Source: Aminivibrio sp. (GTDB lineage Bacteria > Synergistota > Synergistia > Synergistales > Aminobacteriaceae). Taken from it: a stretch of 59,245 nt of DNA. The notes under the pieces are model-generated. The model was not told the DNA's origin. It ran no database searches and worked only from the letters and a program-made list of their open reading frames with translations. The stretch spans positions 1 to 59,245 of the forward strand of contig NZ_JAESIH010000058.1 of the NCBI RefSeq assembly GCF_016756745.1. Direction: 5' to 3'. Shown here piece after piece: positions 25,448 through 34,203 of this stretch. How positions within the stretch are numbered: the first letter of the stretch is position 1; each line of letters starts with the position of its first letter. The translations under genes and the position numbers were made by a program.

Positions 25448-25642
25448 ATGCTCGGACAGTATTACTTGGCCACAGGCGCCGGCGCTTTTTTGCTTGTCGC
25501 TCTTGCAGTGATCACCGGATTATTCGGACGGCAGCTCAGGAAGGTATTCCCCGGGCGGAAGGTGCTGCTGACCCACAAGGTTTGCGCCCTCGGGGGAGTG
25601 CTCCTGGCGCTGCTCCACGTTCTGGGCGCTCACGGAGACTGA
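25448..25642 (+). CDS. Very small membrane protein
   Basis: The protein has 64 residues and two predicted membrane helices (about 6-26 and 42-60) joined by a basic loop (RQLRKVFPGRKVLLTHK), so both ends should face outward. Histidines at 42, 57 and 62 lie in or near the second helix, a pattern also seen in small heme-binding membrane proteins, but this is only suggestive. AAGGAGG lies eight bases before the ATG, strong evidence for translation. I recognise no named family. Confidence 0.6.
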   Translation: MLGQYYLATGAGAFLLVALAVITGLFGRQLRKVFPGRKVLLTHKVCALGGVLLALLHVLGAHGD

Positions 25643-25754
25643 AAGGACCATCAAGCCGCGGATTCAACGGCGCAAAGAAAGAGGTGGACTCCCGACCTGT
25701 CACCGAGCCGGACATGGCGGGAATCGACTGGTTCCGGCTGTACTATAATAGGGA

Positions 25755-26180
25755 AAAGCGAGATCAACGGACATCTACGTGATCCCCGATTTCCAGAACC
25801 CCTCCGGGAAAACCTGGTCCCTCGAACGGCGGAAGGCCTTCATGGAGACCGGACATCCTCGTGGTGGAGGACAACCCCTACGGCGAACTCCGGTTCGAGG
25901 GAACCACGCCCCCTCCCTGAAGTCCATGGACACGAAGGGACAGATGGTGGTTCTGGGCACCTTCTCCAAGATATTCTGCCCAGGGCTCCGGGTTGCCTGG
26001 ATCTGCGGCGAGCCCGCCTTCCTCGAGAGCTTCTGCAATCTGAAGCAGGCAGCGGACCTCCACACCTCCACTCTCAGCCAGTACGAGATCGACGCCTACC
26101 TGTCGGAGTACGACATCGAGGAGCATATCCGCACGCTTTTTCCTCAGTGCAAGGACGCCTATAGTCTTCGTGGATTGCCC
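25755..26180 (+). pseudogene. Remnant of a PLP-dependent aminotransferase (2-aminoadipate/MocR-like)
   Basis: The middle of a fold-type I aminotransferase is readable: YVIPDFQNPSGKTWSLERR, then in another frame DILVVEDNPYGELRFEGTTP, then back to LKSMDTKGQMVVLGTFSKIF, PGLRVAW and LHTSTLSQYEIDAYL. SFSK-like TFSKIF contains the PLP-binding lysine. Two compensating frameshifts lie at about 25845 and 25912. The N-terminal 170 or so residues are missing and homology stops near 26165, shortly before the MITE-like element. The gene cannot make a working enzyme. Confidence 0.8.
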
Positions 26181-26197
26181 GGCTTTGCGCTCAGTGG

Positions 26198-26458
26198 CCT
26201 AAATCCGCAGGTTTTTCAAGCAGCGGGAGCGTCACCGGGGAACGTTTGGGCGGGGGGGGGTGCAGATTGTCGTCCTTGACAACTGCCGAAGCGAGTCCCG
26301 CGGCTCCCTGCGTTCGCCGGCTGCCTGCTTGTGAAACCGACATCCATGTCGGTTTCACTCACCTCAGGCGCCCTTCCCCAGGGGATAATCTCTTCGCCCC
26401 TGGGGAAGGGCGAATTCACCTTATGCCCGGCGACACTCCCTCTGCCTGCGGATTTAGG
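26198..26458 (+). repeat. MITE-like element, copy 2 (full length)
   Basis: This 261-base element has perfect 14-base terminal inverted repeats, CCTAAATCCGCAGG and CCTGCGGATTTAGG. Inside are GATTGTCGTCCTTGACAACT, a GAAACCGACAT palindrome and the inverted repeat GCCCTTCCCCAGGGG / CCCCTGGGGAAGGGC. It holds no transposase and is therefore non-autonomous. It separates the broken aminotransferase from the truncated rhuM gene. No target-site duplication is obvious at the ends. Confidence 0.8.
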
Positions 26459-26824
26459 GACCACCAGGGATAGCCGAAATTTGACCACCCCGGTAGCCCA
26501 GATGCGGAAATGGGTCGCGCGCGCAGAGCTCACACGGTATCCCACAGAAATGATGGCGTCAAGGGTATAAAAATCGACATTTCGCTTGACTGTTCTTTCG
26601 CCCTCGGTTTGAACTGTTTCCAGAATGGAAACAGTTGCGTCTCTGCTTAATTCGCCCTCTTCGTAAATGTTTTGTAAATGCTTTGACACAGCGGGAATAT
26701 TTACACCGAACAACGCCGCCATTCCCTTTTGAGTCAGCCAGACAGTCTCATCCTGTATGAGCGCGCTTACGGAGACATCCTCGTTCGCAGAACGATATAC
26801 GAGAAACTGAAAATCCCTGTTCAT
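26216..26824 (-). pseudogene. Truncated RhuM family protein
   Basis: The frame encodes about 118 residues of a RhuM-type protein: SALIQDETVWLTQKGMAALF, a winged-helix-like start, and RNVDFYTLDAIISVGYRVSS followed by ATHFRIWATG. Full-length RhuM proteins continue for another 150-200 residues, but here homology ends at about 26480. The frame then runs into the MITE-like element and stops at 26216. RhuM proteins often sit inside type I restriction-modification loci. The ATG overlaps the hsdM stop (ATGA), so it was the next gene of that operon. The deletion that removed its 3' half probably also removed hsdS and hsdR. Confidence 0.75.
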
Positions 26825-28431
26825 GTTCCCACCTCGATCTCCGCGATGATTCGTGCGATCTCCTCCCGCAGCACCTGCTCCCGGGCCACGATCTCCTCGA
26901 TCTCTGCATTGAGGGCGGTGATGTCGAGGGCTTCCCGGGTGTCCCGATGATCCACGTAGGTGGACACGGACAGGTTGTAGTCCTGGTCCGCGATGCGGGA
27001 ATTCGGAACGAGCTTCGCGAAATGGTCGGCATCCGACCGTTCGGTGTATGCGGCGAGAATGGCGGCTATGTTGTCCTTCGTCAGCTTGTTGCTGTTGGTG
27101 ACCTTGACGCACTCCTTCGAGGCGTCGATGAACAGGGTGCTGTTTTCGGTCTTGGACTTTTTCAGCACCATGATGCAGGTGGCGATGCTCGTGCCGAAAA
27201 ACAGGTTGTCGGAAAGCTGGATCACGCAGTCGATGTAGTTGTTGTCGATGAGGTACTTGCGGATCTTCTGCTCCGCGCCGCCCCGGTACATGACGCCCGG
27301 AAAGCAGACGATGGCCGCCGTGCCGCTGGCGGCAAGCCAGGCAAGGCTGTGCATGATGAAGGCGAGGTCCGCCTTCGACTTGGGGGCGAGCACCCCCGCG
27401 GGCGAAAATCTGGGGTCGTTGGTCAGAAGGGGGTTGGCGTCTCCGTCCCACTTGATGGAGTAGGGAGGATTGGAGACGATGGCCTCGAAGGGTTCATCGT
27501 CCCAGTGGAGCGGATCGGTCAGCGTGTCGCCGTGCCCGATGTCGAACTTGTCGCAGTCGATGTCATGGAGGAACATGTTGATGCGGCAGAGGTTGTAGGT
27601 GGTGATGTTGATCTCCTGGCCGAAGAAGCCGAGGCGGACGTTTTCTTTGCCGAGGATTTTCGCGAATTTCAGCAGAAGGGAACCGGAGCCGCAGGCCGGG
27701 TCGTACACCTTGTTCACTTCGGTTTTCCCCGTGAGGGTGATGCGGGTGAGGAGTTCGCTGACCTCCTGGGGGGCGTAATACTCGCCGCCGCTCTTGCCTG
27801 CGTTTGAGGCGTACATGCCCATCAGGAACTCGTAGGCGTCGCCGAAGGCGTCAATGGTGTTGTCTCTGTAGTCGCCGAGCTTCATGTCGCCCACGCCGTT
27901 CAGGAGCTTGATGAGCTTTTCGTTTCTCTTTGCGACCGTCGGCCCGAGCTTGTTGCTGTTCACGTCGATGTCGTCGAACAGGCCCCTGAAGTTCTCCTCG
28001 CTGGGGGCGCCCTGCGCGGAAGTCTCGATGCTTCGGAAAACTTTTTCCAGGGTCTCGTTGAGGTTTTCGTCCGCCGCCGCCTTTTTTCGTACGTTCCGGA
28101 ACAGGCCGCTCGGCAGGATGAAGAAGCCCCTGGTCTGGACAATATCCGCCCGGGCCTCTTCCGCTTCGTTGTCGGAGAGCTTCGTATAGTCGAAGACCGG
28201 GTTCCCGGCTTCCTGTTCGCCGCGGTTTATGTAGTTCGTGAGGTTTTCCGATATGTACCGGTAAAACAGCATGCCGGGGACATACTGCTTGAAGTCCCAC
28301 CCGTCCACGCTGCCCTGAAGGTCGTTGGCGATGTTCCATATCGTCCGGTGCAGTTCCGCCCGTTCCTGCTCTTTTTTGTTGTCGGTCGTGGTCGTCCTTC
28401 CTTCTTCGGGGCTGTAGGGTGCGAATTTCAC
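26821..28431 (-). CDS. hsdM: Type I restriction-modification DNA methyltransferase subunit, orphan
   Basis: HsdM methylates adenine N6 within the site chosen by HsdS. The N-terminal helical domain (HRTIWNIANDLQGSVDGWDF) and the methylase domain with DPACGSGSLL (SAM binding) and SNPPYSIKW (catalytic NPPY) are intact. The coding frame is complete, but the start is unclear. Homologous sequence begins at DNKKEQERAELHR, and the best ribosome site, GGAAGG, is placed in front of ACG codons at 28395 and 28389 rather than ATG. The first conventional codon in frame is GTG at 28431, used here, which has no ribosome site. No hsdS or hsdR is nearby. Translation may be poor, and the locus looks decayed. 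Confidence 0.7.
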   Translation of the reverse strand: MKFAPYSPEEGRTTTTDNKKEQERAELHRTIWNIANDLQGSVDGWDFKQYVPGMLFYRYISENLTNYINRGEQEAGNPVFDYTKLSDNEAEEARADIVQTRGFFILPSGLFRNVRKKAAADENLNETLEKVFRSIETSAQGAPSEENFRGLFDDIDVNSNKLGPTVAKRNEKLIKLLNGVGDMKLGDYRDNTIDAFGDAYEFLMGMYASNAGKSGGEYYAPQEVSELLTRITLTGKTEVNKVYDPACGSGSLLLKFAKILGKENVRLGFFGQEINITTYNLCRINMFLHDIDCDKFDIGHGDTLTDPLHWDDEPFEAIVSNPPYSIKWDGDANPLLTNDPRFSPAGVLAPKSKADLAFIMHSLAWLAASGTAAIVCFPGVMYRGGAEQKIRKYLIDNNYIDCVIQLSDNLFFGTSIATCIMVLKKSKTENSTLFIDASKECVKVTNSNKLTKDNIAAILAAYTERSDADHFAKLVPNSRIADQDYNLSVSTYVDHRDTREALDITALNAEIEEIVAREQVLREEIARIIAEIEVGT

Positions 28432-28600
28432 GATGCCGCAGGTATTTCGGTCCAGAGCGGCGTTGCGAGATGGGGTATTGCCGTTTTTACGCTTTTCTTT
28501 TCGGCCGGAGGATGCGGCGGCTTCCGGACCGACTCCGGAAAGGTGCCGAGGGGCCGTGCCTCGGCCGGGCGTCATTGGGTTCTTTCCGCACCCTTGCTTT

Positions 28601-28627
28601 ATTATATCATTTTTTAGCAGATAACAA
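28601..28627 (-). promoter_or_regulatory. Probable hsdM promoter in an AT-rich spacer
   Basis: On the minus strand TTGTTA and TATAAT are 15 bases apart, and TG one base before the TATAAT makes an extended -10. The surrounding 28590-28760 region is far richer in A and T than anything nearby, as is common for acquired restriction loci. Confidence 0.45.
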
Positions 28628-28747
28628 TAATTTTAAATATTACATTATTTCTTGCCCCGCCAGGCTCTTCACCCCGCTGAAACTGCCCCGGAAGAGGATT
28701 TTTTCCCGCGTTCTCCGCTTTCACTCTTCAGGTTGTACAAAATTCAA

Positions 28748-28756
28748 TGTTATAAT
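28748..28756 (+). promoter_or_regulatory. Extended -10 promoter of the histidine degradation genes
   Basis: TGTTATAAT is a perfect extended -10 element, 43 bases upstream of the ftcD start. No good -35 lies at the usual distance, which fits an activator-dependent or extended -10 promoter. Confidence 0.45.
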
Positions 28757-28799
28757 GCTCGTGAGCAGTATATCATCTCCGGACCGGGAGGTCGTTCCC

Positions 28800-29717
28800 A
28801 TGGCAGGAAAACTTATCGAGTGCGTTCCGAATTTCAGCGAGGGACGGCGGCAGGACGTCATCGAGTCCATCGCCGCCAATTTTCGGGGAGTGAAGGGGTG
28901 CTCCCTTCTCGATTACCGGGCGGACGCCGACCACAACCGCCTCGTGGTCAGCCTTGCGGGCGAGCCGGAAGCCGTGACCGACGCCCTGCTCCGCGCGGCG
29001 AAGACGGCCATGGCCGCCATCGACATGAACGCCCACCAGGGTGCCCATCCGAGGATCGGGGCGGTGGACGTGATCCCCTTCACGCCCATCCGGGGAATTT
29101 CCATGGAGGAGTGCGTCGCCCTATCCCACGCCTTCGGCGAGCGCTACTTCGCCGAGCTGGGCATTCCCGTCTATTTCTACGAAGAATCGGCGAAGCGCCC
29201 CGAGCGGAAGCGCCTCGAGGTGATCCGCAAGGGTCAGTACGAGGTGCTGAAAGCGGAATCCGTCACTCCGGAACGGCAGCCCGACGTGGGCGGCCCGGCC
29301 CTTCACCCTACGGCGGGGGCCACGGTCATCGGAGCGCGGCAGTTCCTCGTGGCTTTCAACGTGAACCTCAACACCGCCGACGAGGAGATCGCGAAAAAGA
29401 TCGGCACCTTCGTCCGGGCGTCGAGCGGCGGCTTCTGCCACGTGAAGGGCATGGGCGTGGCCCTTTCCGAACGGGGCATGACCCAGGTGAGCATGAACAT
29501 CGTGGATTATCAGAAGAACGCCCTCTACAGGGTGCTGGAGCTGATCCGCATGGAGGCCAGGCGCTGGGGCGTGGAGGTGGTGGAAACGGAGATTTACGGC
29601 ATGATCCCCGCCCAAGCCCTTCTGGACAGCGCGGCCTACTATCTCCAGGTGAAGGATTTTGACCCTGACCAGGTGCTGGAGCTGAAACTGCTCGGAATGG
29701 GGGATGGTGCGGAATGA
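28800..29717 (+). CDS. ftcD: Glutamate formimidoyltransferase
   Basis: The enzyme moves the formimino group of N-formimino-L-glutamate to tetrahydrofolate at the end of histidine breakdown, releasing glutamate. This 305-residue protein has the formiminotransferase N- and C-subdomains only: LIECVPNFSEGRRQDVIESI at the start, DYRADADHNRLVVSLAG, NAHQGAHPRIGAVDVIPF and FNVNLNTADEEIAKKI. The cyclodeaminase domain found in animal FTCD is absent. The start at 28800 has GGGAGGT upstream; longer in-frame extensions have no ribosome site. It overlaps hutI by four bases. Confidence 0.93.
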   Translation: MAGKLIECVPNFSEGRRQDVIESIAANFRGVKGCSLLDYRADADHNRLVVSLAGEPEAVTDALLRAAKTAMAAIDMNAHQGAHPRIGAVDVIPFTPIRGISMEECVALSHAFGERYFAELGIPVYFYEESAKRPERKRLEVIRKGQYEVLKAESVTPERQPDVGGPALHPTAGATVIGARQFLVAFNVNLNTADEEIAKKIGTFVRASSGGFCHVKGMGVALSERGMTQVSMNIVDYQKNALYRVLELIRMEARRWGVEVVETEIYGMIPAQALLDSAAYYLQVKDFDPDQVLELKLLGMGDGAE

Positions 29718-30955
29718 TCACGAAACTTGTGCGGAACGCCAGGATCTACACCCCGGAGGGGTCCTCGCCATCGGCGGGGAAGGACCAGGGAGCCCTTCGC
29801 TTTCTCCCCCGGGGTGCCATGGTGGTTCGGGACGGCCTGATCGAGGCCGTGGGCCCCGAAGAGGAAATTCTTTCGTCCCTCTCCGGCAGGGAGTTCGACG
29901 AGGAGATCGACTGCGGAGGGCGGTGCGTCATCCCCGGTTTCGTTGACCCCCATACCCACATGTGTTTCGCCCGGAGGCGGGAGGAGGAGTTTTCCCTCCG
30001 CCTCGCGGGGACTCCCTACCTTGAGATCCTCCAGAAAGGAGGGGGAATCCTCTCCTCGGTACGGAGCGTTCGGGAGGCCACCGAGGACGACCTGTTCGAG
30101 AACACCCTGGCGTCGGCTCTCTCGGCCCTCTCTCTGGGGACCACCACGGTGGAAATGAAGAGCGGCTACGGGCTGGACACGGAGACGGAGCTGCGCATGC
30201 TCTCGGTGATCCGGAGGGTGGGACGGGAGACTCCCCTGGACGTGGTGCCCACCTTCATGGGCGCCCATGCCGTTCCCGAGCTGTACCGGGGCAACGGCGA
30301 CGGGTACGTGGACCTGCTCGTGGAGGAGATGCTCCCGGCGGTGGAGGAGCAGGGAATCGCCCGGTTCTGCGACGTGTTCTGCGAGGAAGGTGTCTTCTCC
30401 GCTGCCCAGACGGAGCGGATCCTCGCTGAAGCGTCCCGGAGGGGCCTCGGCCTGAAGGTCCACGCCGACGAGGTCCACGACACCGGCGGTGCGGCTCTGG
30501 CCGCCCGCATGGGGGCTGTCTCGGCGGAGCACCTTCTCGCCGTGAGCGACGAGGGGATCGGCGCCCTGGCGAAAAGCGGGACCACGGCCATTCTCCTTCC
30601 GGCCACGGCCTACAGCCTGAGAAAACCCTACGCCCGTGCCCGGGCCATGATCGAGCACGGGGTTCCGGTGGCTCTGGCCACGGACTGCAACCCCGGGTCG
30701 TCCTTCACCGAGTCTATGCCCTTCGTCTTCGGGCTTGCGGTGATGGCCATGGGGCTCACAGTGGAAGAGGCCCTGACGGCCGCCACGAAGAACAGCGCCT
30801 GCGCCGTGGGCATGGGGGCTGTCTGCGGAACCCTCGAGGCGGGAAAGCAGGCGGATTTTCTTCTCCTCGACGGGGAGACCCCGGCCGTTCTCGCCTATCA
30901 TGCGGGTGTCCCGGCCGTGGAAGGGGTCTGCAAGAAAGGGGAGCAGATCCGGTGA
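29714..30955 (+). CDS. hutI: Imidazolonepropionase
   Basis: HutI hydrolyses 4-imidazolone-5-propanoate to N-formimino-L-glutamate, the substrate of FtcD. The protein has 413 residues, the normal length. The amidohydrolase metal motif is FVDPHTHMCFA near residue 80, followed by EMKSGYGLD, PTFMGAHAVP and LKVHADEVHDTGGA, and the final metal aspartate segment ATDCNPGSS. It is coupled by four-base overlaps to ftcD before it and hutH after it, so the three proteins are made together. Confidence 0.95.
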   Translation: MITKLVRNARIYTPEGSSPSAGKDQGALRFLPRGAMVVRDGLIEAVGPEEEILSSLSGREFDEEIDCGGRCVIPGFVDPHTHMCFARRREEEFSLRLAGTPYLEILQKGGGILSSVRSVREATEDDLFENTLASALSALSLGTTTVEMKSGYGLDTETELRMLSVIRRVGRETPLDVVPTFMGAHAVPELYRGNGDGYVDLLVEEMLPAVEEQGIARFCDVFCEEGVFSAAQTERILAEASRRGLGLKVHADEVHDTGGAALAARMGAVSAEHLLAVSDEGIGALAKSGTTAILLPATAYSLRKPYARARAMIEHGVPVALATDCNPGSSFTESMPFVFGLAVMAMGLTVEEALTAATKNSACAVGMGAVCGTLEAGKQADFLLLDGETPAVLAYHAGVPAVEGVCKKGEQIR

Positions 30956-32496
30956 GGACGGCGGACAAGAACAGGAAAGTGCGCCTCGACGGTATGTCCC
31001 TCACCCTGGAGGACGTGGCGAACGTCGCCCGAAAGGGCTGGACGGTGGAGTTGGACGAGGAAACCATCCGGAGGGTGGAGGCATCATCGGCGGCGGTCAG
31101 GGCCTGGGAGAATTCCGACGACGTGGTGTACGGCATCACCACCGGCTTCGGCGACCTCGCGTCGGTGAACATCTCCCGGAAAGACCGGCGGCTGCTGCAG
31201 GAAAACCTGCTGAAGAGCCACGCCTGCGGCGTGGGGGCCCCCTTCCCCGAGGACATCACCAGGGCCATGATGCTCCTCCGGATCAACAGCCTTGTCCGGG
31301 GGCACTCGGGCATCAGCCTCGCCGTTCTGAACCAGTTTGTCGCCCTGCTGAACCTGGGCATCCATCCGGTGGTTCCCTGCCAGGGATCGGTTGGCGCCAG
31401 CGGTGACCTGTGCCCGCTTTCCCACCTGGCCCTCCCCCTCATCGGCCACGGGTCGGTGCGGTACAGGGGGCGGACAATGGCGGCAGCGAAGGCGCTCCAG
31501 ATGGCCGGGCTCGCTCCCGTGCAGCTGGGGGCCAAGGAAGGGCTGGCCCTGAACAACGGCACGGCCTCCATGGGAGCCATGGCCGTGCTTGCCCTGCTGG
31601 ACGCCGAAAACCTGGCCAAGACGGCGGACATTGCCGCGGCGCTCTCCATCGAGGCCCTCCACGGCGTTCCCTTCGCCTTTGACCCGCGGACCCACGCCCT
31701 CCGGCCACACAACGGCCAGGGGATGGTGGCGGAGAACATCCGCAGGCTCATCGAGGGAAGCGAAATACTGGAAAAGTACAGGTCCGGAAAGGTGCAGGAC
31801 GCCTACTCGCTCCGGTGTGTTCCCCAGGTCCACGGCGCTACCCGGGACGCCCTCGGCTACGTCCGGGGAGTCCTCGAGGTGGAGGTTAATTCCGTCACGG
31901 ACAATCCCATTATTTTTCCCGATGACGGCGTGGCCATCAGCGGCGGCAATTTCCACGGGCAGCCCCTCGCCCTGGCCATGGACTTCTTCGGCATCGCCGT
32001 GGCGGAGCTGGCGAGCATTTCCGAACGGCGCCAGGCACGGCTTGTGGACACGAGCCTGTCGGGCCTTCCTCCCTTCCTCGTGGAGAACAGCGGCCTGAAC
32101 AGCGGCTTCATGATCGCCCAGTACACCTCGGCGGCCCTGGTGTCGGAGAACAAGGTACTCGCCCACCCCTCGTCGGTGGACTCCATCCCCACGTCGGCCA
32201 ACCAGGAGGACCACGTCTCCATGGGCGCCTACTCCGCCCGCAAAGGGCTCTCCATCCTGGACAACGCCCGGAAGGTGGTGGCCATCGAGCTGCTGGCGGG
32301 CTCCCAGGCCCTGGACTTCAGCCGCCTGCTGAAGCCCGGCGCGGGGACCACGGCGGCCCACGACTGCGTCCGGGGGGCCGTTCCCTACCTGAAGCACGAC
32401 GAATTCCTCCAGCCCCTCATCGAGAGGGTGGAGGCCCTGGTGGTCCGGGGAGCGGTGGTAAAAGCGGTGGAGGAGGCCATAGGCCCCCTCCGCTGA
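30952..32496 (+). CDS. hutH: Histidine ammonia-lyase
   Basis: HutH removes ammonia from L-histidine to give urocanate. It has 514 residues, the usual length. The Ala-Ser-Gly triad that forms the MIO cofactor lies in GSVGASGDLCPLSH (residues 149-151). YGITTGFGDLASV, NDNP-like SVTDNPIIFPDD and TSANQEDHVSMG are all family signatures. The start is GTG within the hutI stop. The pathway between HutH and HutI needs urocanase (HutU), which is not encoded in this window. A strong terminator follows. Confidence 0.95.
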   Translation: MRTADKNRKVRLDGMSLTLEDVANVARKGWTVELDEETIRRVEASSAAVRAWENSDDVVYGITTGFGDLASVNISRKDRRLLQENLLKSHACGVGAPFPEDITRAMMLLRINSLVRGHSGISLAVLNQFVALLNLGIHPVVPCQGSVGASGDLCPLSHLALPLIGHGSVRYRGRTMAAAKALQMAGLAPVQLGAKEGLALNNGTASMGAMAVLALLDAENLAKTADIAAALSIEALHGVPFAFDPRTHALRPHNGQGMVAENIRRLIEGSEILEKYRSGKVQDAYSLRCVPQVHGATRDALGYVRGVLEVEVNSVTDNPIIFPDDGVAISGGNFHGQPLALAMDFFGIAVAELASISERRQARLVDTSLSGLPPFLVENSGLNSGFMIAQYTSAALVSENKVLAHPSSVDSIPTSANQEDHVSMGAYSARKGLSILDNARKVVAIELLAGSQALDFSRLLKPGAGTTAAHDCVRGAVPYLKHDEFLQPLIERVEALVVRGAVVKAVEEAIGPLR

Positions 32497-32505
32497 GAAA
32501 AATTG

Positions 32506-32540
32506 AAAACGGGGGAAGCCCTTGGGACTTCCCCCGTTTT
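32506..32540. terminator. Bidirectional terminator after hutH
   Basis: AAAACGGGGGAAG and CTTCCCCCGTTTT form a perfect 13-pair stem with a 9-base loop, with A and T runs on the two sides. It lies between convergent hutH and the M20 hydrolase gene. Confidence 0.9.
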
Positions 32541-32562
32541 TACTGAGTTTTTCGCCTCCGGA

Positions 32563-33759
32563 TCAGGCGTTCTTCGAGAGCCAGGTCCAAGCGAAACCTG
32601 CGAGGGATGCCACTCCGGCGGGGAGGGCGTCGTCGTCCACGTTGAACTTCGGATGATGGTGGGCGTTGTCCGTTCCTTTGCCGGGGTTGCCCGTCCCGAG
32701 GAGGAAGTAGGTGCCGGGGACCTTCTGCTGGAAGTAGCTGAAATCCTCGGAGCCCATGATGAGAGGCGTTTCCTTCACGTTTTCCGGCCCGAACACTTCG
32801 TCGAAGACGTCCTTCGCCACGGCCGTGACCGCCGGTTCGTTGATGGTGGCGGGGATGAAGCGCTTGTAATCCAGCTCGAAGGTGCACCTTCCGATCCGGC
32901 ATGCCCCGGCGATGACCCTGCGGATGGCCGATTCCACGTGGTCCTGGACGGCGGGGTTGAAGGAGCGGACCGTGCCGTTCATCTCCACAGAGTCGGGGAT
33001 GATGTTGAAGACGGAGTGCCCCGCCTTCACCGTCCCGGTGCTCACCACGACAGTCTCTCTGGCGCTCACTTCCCTGCCGACGATGGCCTGGAGGTTGAGC
33101 ACGATGTTCGCCGCCGTGATGGTGGGGTCGATGCAGAGCTCCGGGGTGGAGCCGTGGCCACCCTTCCCCTTCAGGGTGAGGTACCAGCCGTCCGCGGCCG
33201 CCATGATGGGGCCGGAGCGGTACAGGACCGTTCCCGTGGGGGTCGATGACCAGCAGTGGATGCCCGCCACTGCGTCCACGCCCTGGAGAGCCCCTTCTTC
33301 CACCATGGCCTTGGCGCCGGATTGCAGGCCGCTCTCCTCGGCGGGCTGGAACAGAAAGCGCACCGTGCCCGGAATTTCATCCCTGATTGCGGACAACACC
33401 TTCGCCGCCCCGAGGAGCATGGCCGTATGGGCATCGTGGCCGCAGGCGTGCATGACGCCGTCTTTCTGCGACCTGTAGGGAAGGTCGTTGTCCTCGTTCA
33501 GGGGAAGGGCGTCCATGTCGCCCCGAAGGGCCACGCACTTTCCGGGCTTTCCCCCCCGGAGGTCGGCCGCCACGCCGCACTCCGTGCCGTCGAAGCCGAC
33601 CTTCACGATATCGCATCCTATGGCTTTAAGGGCTTCCACCACAGTTTTGGTGGTTTCGACCTCCTGCCACGCGATCTCGGGGTGGGTGTGAAAATGATGC
33701 CTGTGGGCCATGGTTTCGTTTTTTGACGATGCCGCAAGCGCCTTGATCTTTTCGAGCAT
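32563..33759 (-). CDS. M20 family amidohydrolase (hippurate hydrolase / IAA-amino acid hydrolase type)
   Basis: The enzyme has 398 residues. Metal-binding motifs of the M20D group are present: LRGDMDALPLNE, MHACGHDAHTAMLLGAAKVL, FQPAEESGLQSGAKAMVEEG, AGIHCW and, near the end, IMGSEDFSYFQQKVPG. Such enzymes cleave N-acyl or N-aminoacyl amides of amino acids, releasing free amino acids or short carboxylates. The substrate cannot be told. ATG at 33759 was preferred over GTG at 33780 because GAGGTGA lies eight bases before it. It is a single gene. Confidence 0.9.
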   Translation of the reverse strand: MLEKIKALAASSKNETMAHRHHFHTHPEIAWQEVETTKTVVEALKAIGCDIVKVGFDGTECGVAADLRGGKPGKCVALRGDMDALPLNEDNDLPYRSQKDGVMHACGHDAHTAMLLGAAKVLSAIRDEIPGTVRFLFQPAEESGLQSGAKAMVEEGALQGVDAVAGIHCWSSTPTGTVLYRSGPIMAAADGWYLTLKGKGGHGSTPELCIDPTITAANIVLNLQAIVGREVSARETVVVSTGTVKAGHSVFNIIPDSVEMNGTVRSFNPAVQDHVESAIRRVIAGACRIGRCTFELDYKRFIPATINEPAVTAVAKDVFDEVFGPENVKETPLIMGSEDFSYFQQKVPGTYFLLGTGNPGKGTDNAHHHPKFNVDDDALPAGVASLAGFAWTWLSKNA

Positions 33760-34203
33760 TGAAAAGGTCACCTCGTTCACTCAAAGTTAGTCTGCCGAAA
33801 ATACAAAATACACACTACCACCCTTTCCGGGGGAAATCAAGGGACTATTGTCTTCCCCAGGAGAAGGGGCTTTTGCTGTGGAATCCGGTATTGAGAGGCA
33901 TGGCCGCCGTTTTCTGAAGGGACAAAATTGCTGTTAAGTCAAGCAAGTATTTTTATAGATAATAACAAAACATTTCACTTTTATGAAAATAAGCAGGAAT
34001 TGCCGAAATGATGTTTCCGAATGAAACATTGCTTCCGTGGCGCCTTCCGGGCTCTCATGTGCGGGGTTTTCTTCCCTGTGATATAGTATCGCCATGAAGG
34101 GGTTTCTGCGCCCCTGTCCATCCCGTTGCCGAAAAAAAGAAAAATGGTGAGCCCGGAGCCGCCGGGATTTTTCGTGGGTGTTCCCGGCAGAGGAGGAAGA
34201 AGG
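33760..34203. promoter_or_regulatory. Intergenic regulatory region between the M20 gene and the etf region
   Basis: The 444 bases hold no credible gene. The stretch 33929-34020 is AT-rich. Two operator-like dyads lie close together: TTTCA-N6-TGAAA (33973-33988) and ATGTTTC-N5-GAAACAT (34011-34029). TGATATAGT (34079-34087) is a reasonable extended -10 for transcription toward the etf genes. The regulator and the effector are unknown. Confidence 0.4.

Noticed and set aside
26825-27451. Upstream extension of the rhuM frame into hsdM
   Set aside because: The frame is open by chance through hsdM. RhuM similarity starts at 26824, exactly where the hsdM stop overlaps an ATG.
28432-28575. Extension of hsdM to an ATG at 28575
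   Set aside because: The extra residues are arginine- and glycine-rich, carry no similarity and lie close to the mapped promoter.
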